Shown: positions 43,701 through 50,643 of the stretch, piece by piece
Numbering within the stretch: the first letter of the stretch is position 1
Layout of the letters: every line of letters starts with the position of its first letter
DNA from: Candidatus Phaeomarinobacter ectocarpi
GTDB lineage: Bacteria; Pseudomonadota; Alphaproteobacteria; CGMCC-115125
Length of the DNA: 64,000 nucleotides
Direction of reading: 5' to 3'
Assembly: GCF_000689395.1 (NCBI RefSeq)
Contig: NZ_HG966617.1
Coordinates: 3,198,721 to 3,262,720, forward strand
Position numbers and translations under genes: made by a program
The notes under the pieces: generated by a model
What the model was told of the DNA's origin: nothing
The model's database searches: none
Seen by the model: only the letters and a program-made list of their open reading frames with translations

Positions 43701-44450
43701 TCATGGCTTTTGCACCCATTGCTCAAATGATGGCCAAGCAAAAATCACAGCGACAATTGCGAAAGCCAGACCGAAGACGGTCGCTGCACCCATTGCAACC
43801 GCTGTAACTGTTGTCACTCTTGCTGAAAGTAGTGCGACGCGATCAGACAGCGCCTGCAAAGAATGCGTTTCACGCGCAACCTCAGAAATGAGCTTTGAGG
43901 GAATCTCAAGTTGCGCCGGAACGTTGTCCCTAGTCGTTTTCGTGTAGATAGGGTCCTCGTCGCCAACAAGGTCCGCGATCCACAAGAGGAAAAGGTCATC
44001 GCCTCTCGATAAATGAATCGGGGAAGGTCCTGCATTAAAAACTGAGTAGATTAGTTTTCCAGTGAACCCAGGATCAACGTGAAAGCCAGAAACGTTTATG
44101 AGGCCTTTGAATTTTGTTCCGGACTTCAGGGAGATAAATCCCATCGTGCTTGGAGGAATCTTGACAGTCTCTTCTGTCAACAAGAAGGCAAACTGCCCAG
44201 GCGGAATAACGAAGTCTCCTCCACGCGCTCGATACCATTTGCCGAACGCAGGCATTAAATGAGGTTGCGGGAATTCCAGTTTTTGCTTCGTATTTTTTCG
44301 CAAGTCAAACCCATGAGAAGGCGTGACATAGGCTTCAGCACCCATGCGAAGAGTGTACGCAGAGCAATCGATCTGTTTTTTCTCAAAACCATCAACTATC
44401 TGAAGTCGCGGTCCGTCATACGCTAATTTCGCACCGCTCCAGAAAGCCAT
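43701..44450 (-). CDS. dCTP-deaminase/dUTPase-fold protein with coiled coil and C-terminal membrane helix
   Basis: 249 residues. Residues about 1-165 match the trimeric dCTP deaminase/dUTPase fold: QIDCSAYTLRMG, GGDFVIPPGQFAFLLTEETV, GFISLKSGTKFKGL, SGFHVDPGFTGKLIYSVFNAG and LSRGDDLFLLW. Against E. coli Dcd, the catalytic Glu138 region (LEFYN) reads YSVFN here, and the Arg of the RSSLAR loop is Lys, so classic deamination is unlikely. Residues about 180-215 form a heptad-rich coiled coil and 215-240 a single hydrophobic helix (VAMGAATVFGLAFAIVAVIFA), unusual for this soluble enzyme family. It starts three bases after the upstream helical gene, so they form an operon. I interpret it as a membrane-tethered nucleotide sensor or effector. 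Confidence 0.85.
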   Translation of the reverse strand: MAFWSGAKLAYDGPRLQIVDGFEKKQIDCSAYTLRMGAEAYVTPSHGFDLRKNTKQKLEFPQPHLMPAFGKWYRARGGDFVIPPGQFAFLLTEETVKIPPSTMGFISLKSGTKFKGLINVSGFHVDPGFTGKLIYSVFNAGPSPIHLSRGDDLFLLWIADLVGDEDPIYTKTTRDNVPAQLEIPSKLISEVARETHSLQALSDRVALLSARVTTVTAVAMGAATVFGLAFAIVAVIFAWPSFEQWVQKP

Positions 44451-44453
44451 GAC

Positions 44454-45011
44454 TCAAAGTCTCTCTTCGAGTTTCTCGTAGAAAATAGACTTTTGCTTTA
44501 CCGGCCTAAGGCGAGCCTCAGATACTTCTTCGAAATCCCAGCCCCTATCCGCAAAGACATCCAATGCACCGCCAACAATTCTGGCCACTTGCTCAGAGAT
44601 GGTCGGGCGAAATGGAAAGTCTTCCATGTGATCCATTTTTTCACATGCACCAGCCATGCGCCCTGAGGTAATAATCAGTGTCCGGACAAAATCCGGATTT
44701 TTGCCAACAACATTACTTTTCAGAGAATCAGCAATCCGCTCATTTAGGAAATTGGACGTAGAAATTCCGATGATGAGGGCATCAGTCACAAGCCGTTTGA
44801 ACTCGGTCTCAGCTGGCTCTTCACAAAGCTCACCAGCATACTTGGCAAAATGTAATGCCATGTGCTTCAAGCGGCTCTGAATATCAAGGCGCACAATCTC
44901 GCGATGATACTTTTCATCATGCTGGAATTGTTCCCACTGCAACCGGTCAAGCATTGCAGCATCCAATCGGACGGCACTTTCTTGCGTTGCTGTGACGGCT
45001 TTCAAAGCCAT
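44454..45011 (-). CDS. All-alpha protein of unknown function, possibly MazG-like
   Basis: 185 residues, predicted almost entirely helical. The segment SRLKHMALHFAKYAGELCEE followed by EFKRLVTDALIIGISTSNFLN resembles the first helices of all-alpha NTP pyrophosphatases (MazG-like), although the standard ExxE...ExxD metal set is not cleanly present. No membrane helix. It is the first gene of the operon with the Dcd-fold membrane protein, preceded by a clear promoter and operator palindrome. GC is low: the 60 bases 44701-44760 contain only 23 G+C. Function unknown; a partner or regulator of the downstream protein is likely. Confidence 0.72.
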   Translation of the reverse strand: MALKAVTATQESAVRLDAAMLDRLQWEQFQHDEKYHREIVRLDIQSRLKHMALHFAKYAGELCEEPAETEFKRLVTDALIIGISTSNFLNERIADSLKSNVVGKNPDFVRTLIITSGRMAGACEKMDHMEDFPFRPTISEQVARIVGGALDVFADRGWDFEEVSEARLRPVKQKSIFYEKLEERL

Positions 45012-45082
45012 GGATATTCACTCCGTTGAGAAGCCCCAAAGCTCCTAGCGCAAGCGCTCTTGGCAGACATTCTTATCATTTG

Positions 45083-45119
45083 ATTATGCCATAAAGTCGT
45101 TTGGAATCAATATGATTCC
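45083..45119 (-). promoter_or_regulatory. Sigma70-like promoter with overlapping 17-bp palindrome
   Basis: On the minus strand TTGATT (45110-45105) and CATAAT (45088-45083) are spaced by 16 bp, close to the ideal housekeeping promoter. The perfect palindrome GGAATCA-ATA-TGATTCC (45103-45119) covers the -35 element, so a dimeric repressor could block the helical/Dcd-fold operon. The neighbouring double ribbon-helix-helix protein is the obvious candidate (inference). Confidence 0.65.
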
Positions 45120-45129
45120 AGTACTGCCG

Positions 45130-45456
45130 CTACATCGCATTTTCAAGCCAACGCTCGTCCAACTCCGTTCGAACTAGAATCGAAACTGCATGGTCAATCG
45201 GCAGCCCAGCGTTCTCTGCCAGGTCGCTAAGTCTCAACTTCAACTCGTCATCCAACAAGCGTGTCGTCACGCGCCTCCGGGTGCTGCTGGAAACGGTTTT
45301 AGTATACTTGATTGTTAGTGACGGAAGGCGTTTGTGTTTTAGTTCCCTGTGGATCAGCAGACTAGCAAGTGAAGAGAACGTGATCCCGAGTCCATTGACA
45401 TAGGCTTTTAGAGAATCATGTTCAACAGGCTCAAGATAGCCGCCAATTCGAACCAT
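45130..45456 (-). CDS. Double ribbon-helix-helix-like protein
   Basis: 108 residues that read as two related repeats: LEPVEHDSLKAYVNGLGITF...LASLLIHREL (about 8-40) and TTRLLDDELKLRLSDLAENA...AVSILVRTEL (about 64-100). The second fits a ribbon-helix-helix (Arc/CopG-like) unit: a short strand, then two helices split by a GLPID turn. A single chain with two such units could bind DNA as a pseudo-dimer. It lies 96 bp from the tRNA-Gly 3' end and 118 bp upstream of the nucleotide-domain operon, on the same strand. Start at ATG 45456 has GGAG five bases upstream; a longer frame to 45534 is possible. Likely autorepressor or island regulator. Confidence 0.65.
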   Translation of the reverse strand: MVRIGGYLEPVEHDSLKAYVNGLGITFSSLASLLIHRELKHKRLPSLTIKYTKTVSSSTRRRVTTRLLDDELKLRLSDLAENAGLPIDHAVSILVRTELDERWLENAM

Positions 45457-45552
45457 GACTCCAGCCCCATATTCCCCTGAAACATAGATGCAGCATAACC
45501 TGCTCGCGTAATGGCGGGCACCCCACAACTGCATATCTATCGGAGGAAAAAT

Positions 45553-45627
45553 TGGAGCGGGCGATGAGATTCGAACTCACGACCCCAACCTTGGCAAGGT
45601 TGTGCTCTACCCCTGAGCTACGCCCGC
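45553..45627 (-). tRNA. tRNA-Gly (GCC)
   Basis: Reading the minus strand, the 7-bp acceptor stem GCGGGCG (45627-45621) pairs with CGCCCGC, the D-loop contains AGCTCAGGGGTAGAGC, the anticodon loop TTGCCAA gives GCC, the T-loop is GTTCGAATC and CCA is encoded (45555-45553). The 3' end faces the AT-rich island, the usual orientation for tRNA-targeted integration. Confidence 0.95.
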
Positions 45628-45993
45628 TCTGACGTGGACCGCGCAAAAGCTGCAACTCGGCCCTGATGGATGAAAATCCACCCCAAGGGAGCGGTGTTAT
45701 TGCGCAAGAAGTGGATGATTGCAAGGGGCTTGTGACCCTTTGAAAATGCCAAAGGAACTGCCGATTCCCGGCACCTGCCCCACACCTCTCCCATGCATCC
45801 TTGCCGTAGGGTCCCCTATCCCGGTAAACCATGGCCCGGGTCTGCGCTCTGGCTGCCCAAACCAACCGTCTCAGCGCTGCTCACACCATCATGTTAAGGT
45901 GGGCAAATGCCCGGCGAACCCCATATTCAAAGCCAACGGGCGTGATTTTGAGCCCAAGTCGCCGGAGCCTGGTTGTCCGGCAGGAGTTATGAG
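45628..45993. other. Gap between tRNA-Gly and thioredoxin gene
   Basis: 366 bp. It must carry the tRNA promoter (a TTGCAA...CAATAA pair lies around 45690-45720 on the minus strand) and the thioredoxin promoter. A small dyad GATGGAT/ATCCACC lies near 45665-45685. No gene is apparent. Confidence 0.5.
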
Positions 45994-46932
45994 ATGAGTG
46001 ATATTCACAGCACCCGCGAGGGCGCAGCACCTTTGGGCGCACAAGCCCCGGCGGGCGACCTGATCAAGGACGCCACCACACAGAGTTTTGCTGTCGACGT
46101 GATGGATGCTAGCCAGCAGACCCCCGTCATTGTGGATTTCTGGGCCCCGTGGTGTGGCCCCTGCAAGCAGCTGACACCCATTCTGGAAAAAGTCGTGCAG
46201 CAGGCCCAGGGCGCCGTGCGGCTGGTGAAAATGAACATCGACGAGCACCCGGAGATCGCGCAGCAACTGCGCGTGCAGTCGATCCCGGCGGTCTTTGCTT
46301 TCAAGAACGGTCAGCCGGTGGATGGCTTCATGGGCGCGCTGCCCGAAAGCCAGATCAAACGCTTTGTAGAAACCCTTCTGGGTGGCGAACTGGCCCCGAC
46401 ACAATCAGAGCAGATGCTCGAAGCCGGTGCTGCCGCCATGGACGCGGGCGACATTGGCGCTGCGGCCCAGGCCTTTGCCGCGGTGCTGCAGGAAGACCGC
46501 GAAAACCCCAAGGCCATTGCCGGTCTGGCGCGCTGCTACATCGCCAGCAACGACCTGGACCGCGCCACAGAAGTGCTCGGCCTGGCGGACGACAAGCTGG
46601 CCGATGACCCGGACATCAAGGGTGCGATCGCAGCACTGGAGATTGCCCGGTCAGGACCCGCGGAACCGGAAAACGATCTGTCGCCGCTGCTCGCCAAGCT
46701 GGAAGCAGACCCCAAAGATCACGAGACACGCATTGAAGTCGCCATTGCGCTCAACGCCGCAGGCGACCGTGACGGCGCAACCGACCACCTGATCGAGAGC
46801 ATCCGCCTCGACCGGGCCTGGAATGAGGAAGCCGCCCGCACGCAATTGCTGCAGTTCTTTGAGGCATGGGGCCCCATGGACGAAGCAACGCAGGCCGGCC
46901 GCCGCAAGCTTTCCTCTGTCCTCTTTTCATAA
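45994..46932 (+). CDS. Thioredoxin-domain protein with C-terminal TPR region (CnoX-like)
   Basis: 312 residues. The N-terminal thioredoxin domain holds VIVDFWAPWCGPCKQL with the CGPC redox pair (Cys54/Cys57) and IPAVFAFKNGQPVDGF with the cis-Pro. From about residue 145 the protein is helical with tetratricopeptide-like repeats (AGAAAMDAGDIGAAAQAFAA, AIAGLARCYIASNDLDRATE). This architecture matches CnoX/YbbN chaperone-thioredoxins that protect proteins from oxidative damage and hand them to GroEL. ATG 45994 follows CAGGAG. First of a run of small housekeeping genes on this strand. Confidence 0.9.
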   Translation: MSDIHSTREGAAPLGAQAPAGDLIKDATTQSFAVDVMDASQQTPVIVDFWAPWCGPCKQLTPILEKVVQQAQGAVRLVKMNIDEHPEIAQQLRVQSIPAVFAFKNGQPVDGFMGALPESQIKRFVETLLGGELAPTQSEQMLEAGAAAMDAGDIGAAAQAFAAVLQEDRENPKAIAGLARCYIASNDLDRATEVLGLADDKLADDPDIKGAIAALEIARSGPAEPENDLSPLLAKLEADPKDHETRIEVAIALNAAGDRDGATDHLIESIRLDRAWNEEAARTQLLQFFEAWGPMDEATQAGRRKLSSVLFS

Positions 46933-46972
46933 TCGCAACCAGACCATCCGCATACGGACCAAGAAAGGTCGC

Positions 46973-47644
46973 ATGACCGAACGCTATTCTTCGATAAATG
47001 ATCTGCCGGGTACTTTGCCCATCTTCCCGCTTGCGGGTGCCATGTTGCTGCCGCGCGGCGTACTGCCGCTCAATATCTTTGAGCCGCGTTACGTCTCAAT
47101 GGTGGATGCGGCGCTGCGCTCAGGCGACAGGCTCATCGGCATGATCCAGCCACAGACCATTGGTCCGGCTGACGCGGGCGCCAGTCCGGCCATTCATGAC
47201 GTAGGCTGTGCCGGGCGCATCACCGGCTTCAATGAAACCGATGATGGCCGCGTCCTGATGACACTGACTGGCATCTGCCGGTTCAAAGTAACCCAGGAGC
47301 TGGATGCCATGACCCCGTTCCGACAGGTGAAGGCAGACTATGCGCCCTTCGCAAATGATCTTGAGGCGGGCAGTGGCGAACTTGATGTCAGCCGCACCGC
47401 CCTTCTTGATGTTGTCCGGCGCTACCTGGACGCCAACAATCTGCAGGCCGACTGGGACGCGATTGAGCAATCTTCAAACGAGGCGCTGGTCAATTCCCTG
47501 TCGATGATTTCGCCGTTTGGCCCGCAGGAAAAACAGGCCATGCTGGAGGCTGACAGCCTTGAGCAGCGCAACCAGATATTGATTGCCCTGGCCGAGATGG
47601 CACTGGCACAAACACAGACCGACGACGACACCACGCTCCAATAG
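46973..47644 (+). CDS. LON substrate-binding domain protein
   Basis: 223 residues forming a stand-alone Lon N-terminal (LAN) domain: [26 protein letters not shown], then [27 protein letters not shown]. There is no ATPase or protease domain, as in the widely conserved stand-alone family. Presumed to bind peptides or other proteins. It follows the thioredoxin-TPR gene by 40 bp, and precedes Trm112 by 26 bp, so the block is probably cotranscribed. The frame is open further upstream but that part overlaps the thioredoxin gene. Confidence 0.9.
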   Translation: MTERYSSINDLPGTLPIFPLAGAMLLPRGVLPLNIFEPRYVSMVDAALRSGDRLIGMIQPQTIGPADAGASPAIHDVGCAGRITGFNETDDGRVLMTLTGICRFKVTQELDAMTPFRQVKADYAPFANDLEAGSGELDVSRTALLDVVRRYLDANNLQADWDAIEQSSNEALVNSLSMISPFGPQEKQAMLEADSLEQRNQILIALAEMALAQTQTDDDTTLQ

Positions 47645-47670
47645 GAGCTGTTCTGACGACAGGAACCGAC

Positions 47671-47931
47671 ATGACAGACGACACAACATCCGCTGCTGAC
47701 AGTACCCCCGCTTCTGACAGCACACTGCACGCAGCTGCCGGTGAAGTTGACCCCAAGCTGCTGGAAATTCTGGTCTGCCCGGTCACACGCGAAACCCTGT
47801 CCTACGACAAGTCGAAGCAGGAACTGGTGAGCAAGGCTGCCCGCCTCGCCTACCCGATCCGCGATGGCATCCCCATCATGCTGCCGGAAGAAGCCCGCGA
47901 ACTGACCGACACCGAAGCCGGCAGCGCCTAG
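47671..47931 (+). CDS. Trm112 family protein
   Basis: 86 residues. A 25-residue Thr/Ser/Ala-rich N-terminus precedes the Trm112 fold: [20 protein letters not shown], then [20 protein letters not shown]. The family is a small activator that stabilises SAM methyltransferases in eukaryotes and archaea; bacterial partner usually unknown. Only one Cys of the usual zinc pairs is kept. Lies between LON-domain and DUF971 genes in a conserved alphaproteobacterial cluster. Confidence 0.9.
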   Translation: MTDDTTSAADSTPASDSTLHAAAGEVDPKLLEILVCPVTRETLSYDKSKQELVSKAARLAYPIRDGIPIMLPEEARELTDTEAGSA

Positions 47932-47941
47932 GACAATCGCC

Positions 47942-48316
47942 ATGAGCGCGCAGACCAAACAGAACCGGCCCTGGCCCACAGAAATCCGCCTCAAGAAGAG
48001 TGAGCGGGTTCTCGAGGTCGATTTTGACGACGGCACAAGCTTTGCGGTTCCTGCAGAGCTCCTGCGTGTCGAAAGCCCCTCCGCCGAAGTGCAGGGTCAT
48101 GGCTCGGGTCAAAAAAAGACGGTGCCGGGCAAGCGCATGATTGCCATCAACCAGGTGGAGCCGGTTGGGTCCTACGCTGTGCGCCTGATCTTTTCAGACG
48201 GCCATGATTCGGGCCTGTTCACCTGGGACTATCTGTACGAGCTTGGCCGAGATGCCGACACCAAGATGAACGCCTATATCAGCGTCCTTGAGGAAAAAGG
48301 CTTGAGCCGCGACTAG
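47942..48316 (+). CDS. DUF971 domain protein
   Basis: 124 residues, matching the DUF971 fold also found at the N-terminus of gamma-butyrobetaine hydroxylases: WPTEIRLKKSERVLEVDFDD, FAVPAELLRVESPSAEVQGH, NQVEPVGSYAVRLIFSDGH and GLFTWDYLYELG. Bacterial stand-alone members are linked to Fe-S cluster handling by context elsewhere, but role here is not shown. 10 bp after Trm112; coupled in the same transcript. Confidence 0.9.
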   Translation: MSAQTKQNRPWPTEIRLKKSERVLEVDFDDGTSFAVPAELLRVESPSAEVQGHGSGQKKTVPGKRMIAINQVEPVGSYAVRLIFSDGHDSGLFTWDYLYELGRDADTKMNAYISVLEEKGLSRD

Positions 48317-48358
48317 CCGCGCTCAACACTCGTGTCCTGCCAACAAAAGGGGGACACC

Positions 48359-48811
48359 ATGCTCACTCGTTTCAAAATTCCACTTATCGCCTTGGTGGCA
48401 TTCGCCATCGGGCAACTCGGACCGTTGACATGGGTCTTCTGGCAGCTTGCCGAATGGCGGCTCCCACAAATCAAGGCGGAGAGCATCGCCAAACCCAGCC
48501 CGTTTGAAACCATGGCTGAAGACGTCTGGGTCGCGCAGACGGCAAACGCTTTTGCAATCGAAGTGGTCAAGGAAAAGCTGGCTCCGGTCCACCTTCTGGT
48601 TATTTCAAAAGAACGCTACGCCACCATTCTTGACGTCCCTCCGGAGGTTCGCGGGGAGATGATCAATTTTGCCGTGGACCTTGCACGCACTTATGGCGTC
48701 GCGGATAGCGGATTTCGACTGACCACCAACACAAATCCGCAAGGGGCTCAAACGGTCTACCATGTCCATATTCACGTGATTGGCGGGCGACAGATGGGCT
48801 GGCTTGGCTAG
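48359..48811 (+). CDS. HIT-family protein with N-terminal membrane anchor
   Basis: 150 residues. The C-terminal domain is a HINT-like histidine-triad protein: HLLVISKERYATILDV, FRLTTNTNPQGAQTVYHVHIHVIGG, with the HVHIHV triad. Such proteins hydrolyse nucleoside phosphoramidates or AMP-lysine. Residues 1-27 are a hydrophobic segment (IPLIALVAFAIGQLGPLTWVFW), so unlike usual HIT proteins it seems anchored to, or exported across, the inner membrane. Start after AGGGGGACACC. Confidence 0.85.
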   Translation: MLTRFKIPLIALVAFAIGQLGPLTWVFWQLAEWRLPQIKAESIAKPSPFETMAEDVWVAQTANAFAIEVVKEKLAPVHLLVISKERYATILDVPPEVRGEMINFAVDLARTYGVADSGFRLTTNTNPQGAQTVYHVHIHVIGGRQMGWLG

Positions 48812-48908
48812 CCGCCAGCCCGAGGCCCGCCGCCGCGCCATGCCCTGAGTGTTGTGCAGGCCCACCCGCATACCCATATGTGGGGACTAACAAGGGGGCG
48901 AACACGCA

Positions 48909-49280
48909 ATGGCTTTCATCGCGGACCACATCTTCTGGATACTGCTTGTGTCCGGCGTCGTCACATCAAGCATGCTGGTGGCCGTCATCGCGCCCCGCCT
49001 CGTGTTTCAGCAGTTTTTTGGAACCGTCCTCGACGGCGCGCTGGGCAACGCCATCATGCGCAATTGGGGCCTTGTCATCGGCATGTCCGGCCTGCTGCTG
49101 ATCTATGCGGCCTATGACGAAACAGTCCGTACACCAATCATGCTGTTTTCCATCGTCGGAAAACTGTTCTTTTCACTGCAGATCTTCGCAGCCGGATCAA
49201 CCCTGAAAGCAGCACGCGGCGGCGCGATCATCGATTTGGTGATCGCTGTTGTGTTCTGCGCGTACCTGGTCGGCAATTAG
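48909..49280 (+). CDS. Hypothetical membrane protein
   Basis: 123 residues with four hydrophobic segments (about 5-28, 55-75, 82-97 and 103-121). The segment MRNWGLVIGMSGLLLIYAAYD is notable. I do not recognise the family with certainty. Start at 48909 follows GGGGGCG. Its 3' end overlaps the convergent flavoprotein by 4 bp. Confidence 0.75.
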   Translation: MAFIADHIFWILLVSGVVTSSMLVAVIAPRLVFQQFFGTVLDGALGNAIMRNWGLVIGMSGLLLIYAAYDETVRTPIMLFSIVGKLFFSLQIFAAGSTLKAARGGAIIDLVIAVVFCAYLVGN

Positions 49281-50533
49281 CCGCGCATAAGTGTGGGCAA
49301 GTCGCCCACAGCGCCAGCAGCCTGCCGCATGAACAGGCGGCGCGCGGGGCCGAACTGATTGACCAGCCCCAGGCCAAGATCACGCACAACGCGCAACGGC
49401 CCGATGTCATTTGAAAACAGACGGTTGAGCCCGTCCGTCATAACGGCCAGCGCCGTGCTGTCGAACCGCCGCCAGCGCTGATAACGATCGAGCACCGTAA
49501 GCGCGCCGATATCAAGGCCGACCTTGCGAGATTCGACCAGCACATCCACAAGGGCTGCCACATCGCGCACACCCAGATTGTACCCCTGACCCGCAAGCGG
49601 GTGGATGCCATGGGCGGCATCACCAACAAGGGCCAGCCTCGGCTTCACATAGTCTCTCGCCAGCTGCAGGGAGAGCGGATAGGACCAGCGCGGCCCGTCC
49701 GGGCGACAGTCGCCCAGATAAGTGCCAAAGCGGTCCTGCGCTTCAGCCGCAAAGGCATCGTCATCCAGCGCCATCAGGTCGGCGGCAACGGTTTTGGTCT
49801 CGGTCCACACGAGTGATGACCGGTTGCCGGTCATGGGCAGCACCGCGAAAGGTCCGCCCGGCAGAAAATACTCCTGCGCCACGCCTTCATGTGGCCTGTC
49901 ATGCACCATGGTGGTGACGATGCCTGCCTGGTCGTAGCCCCAGCCGATGGTCTTGATCCCGGCCTTCTCCCGCACAGGACTACCGCGGCCGTCAGCGGCG
50001 ACGCACAGGTCGGCCTTGATCGTCCGGCCATCCTCCAGCGTCATCAAGGCATGACCCGGCGCGTAGGTGACGTCGGCCACTTTGGCCGGTGCAATCAACT
50101 CAATACCGTCACACGCGGCCACGGCCTCAAGCAGTGCCTCGCGCAAGTGGCGGTTTTCAACAAAATGCCCAAGTGGCGCATCGCCGGTTTCATCGGCAAT
50201 TTCAGCAGCGGCAAAATGCAGGAACATCGGTGATGCGCCTTCGCGCACCTTGCCGTCTGTCACCAGAATATCGTTGATCGGCTGCTCGCGGCCCTGCAGA
50301 CGGTCCGCAATCCCCAGCGCCTCAAACAGCCGCCAGGACGAATAGGCAATGGACGAGTTGCGCCCGTCATAGGCCGCATTGACCACGGACTTGGGATCCA
50401 GCGCATCCACCACCACCACGCGAAAAGGCGCACCAGCCGCCCCACTGGCCAGCGCCAGGGCAGCCGTCAGACCAACAAGGCCGCCACCAGCAATGACGAT
50501 GTCTGTTTCTCGAGGGGTCTTGTTCTCGCTCAT
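49277..50533 (-). CDS. UbiH/UbiF/COQ6-family FAD monooxygenase
   Basis: 418 residues. The N-terminal dinucleotide-binding motif DIVIAGGGLVGLTAALAL, the middle DG motif CVAADGRGSPVREKAGI, and RLALVGDAAHGIHPLAGQGYNLGVRD near the C-terminus (FAD-binding GD motif) identify the ubiquinone-biosynthesis hydroxylase family. It hydroxylates the aromatic ring of ubiquinone intermediates with NADPH-derived electrons and O2. Length is standard (about 400). The start at 50533 begins the conserved region; upstream in-frame sequence to 50926 overlaps the divergent amidase gene. Confidence 0.9.
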   Translation of the reverse strand: MSENKTPRETDIVIAGGGLVGLTAALALASGAAGAPFRVVVVDALDPKSVVNAAYDGRNSSIAYSSWRLFEALGIADRLQGREQPINDILVTDGKVREGASPMFLHFAAAEIADETGDAPLGHFVENRHLREALLEAVAACDGIELIAPAKVADVTYAPGHALMTLEDGRTIKADLCVAADGRGSPVREKAGIKTIGWGYDQAGIVTTMVHDRPHEGVAQEYFLPGGPFAVLPMTGNRSSLVWTETKTVAADLMALDDDAFAAEAQDRFGTYLGDCRPDGPRWSYPLSLQLARDYVKPRLALVGDAAHGIHPLAGQGYNLGVRDVAALVDVLVESRKVGLDIGALTVLDRYQRWRRFDSTALAVMTDGLNRLFSNDIGPLRVVRDLGLGLVNQFGPARRLFMRQAAGAVGDLPTLMRG

Positions 50534-50643
50534 GGGCTGAAAGGTGGCTGACGGGCCCTCGTTCAGCAAGCCCCCGGGGAGATGAAGCGCCAAAACGTGT
50601 CGAAATGTCCCGCATCGCATGGGGATTGAGCTAGATTTACGCC

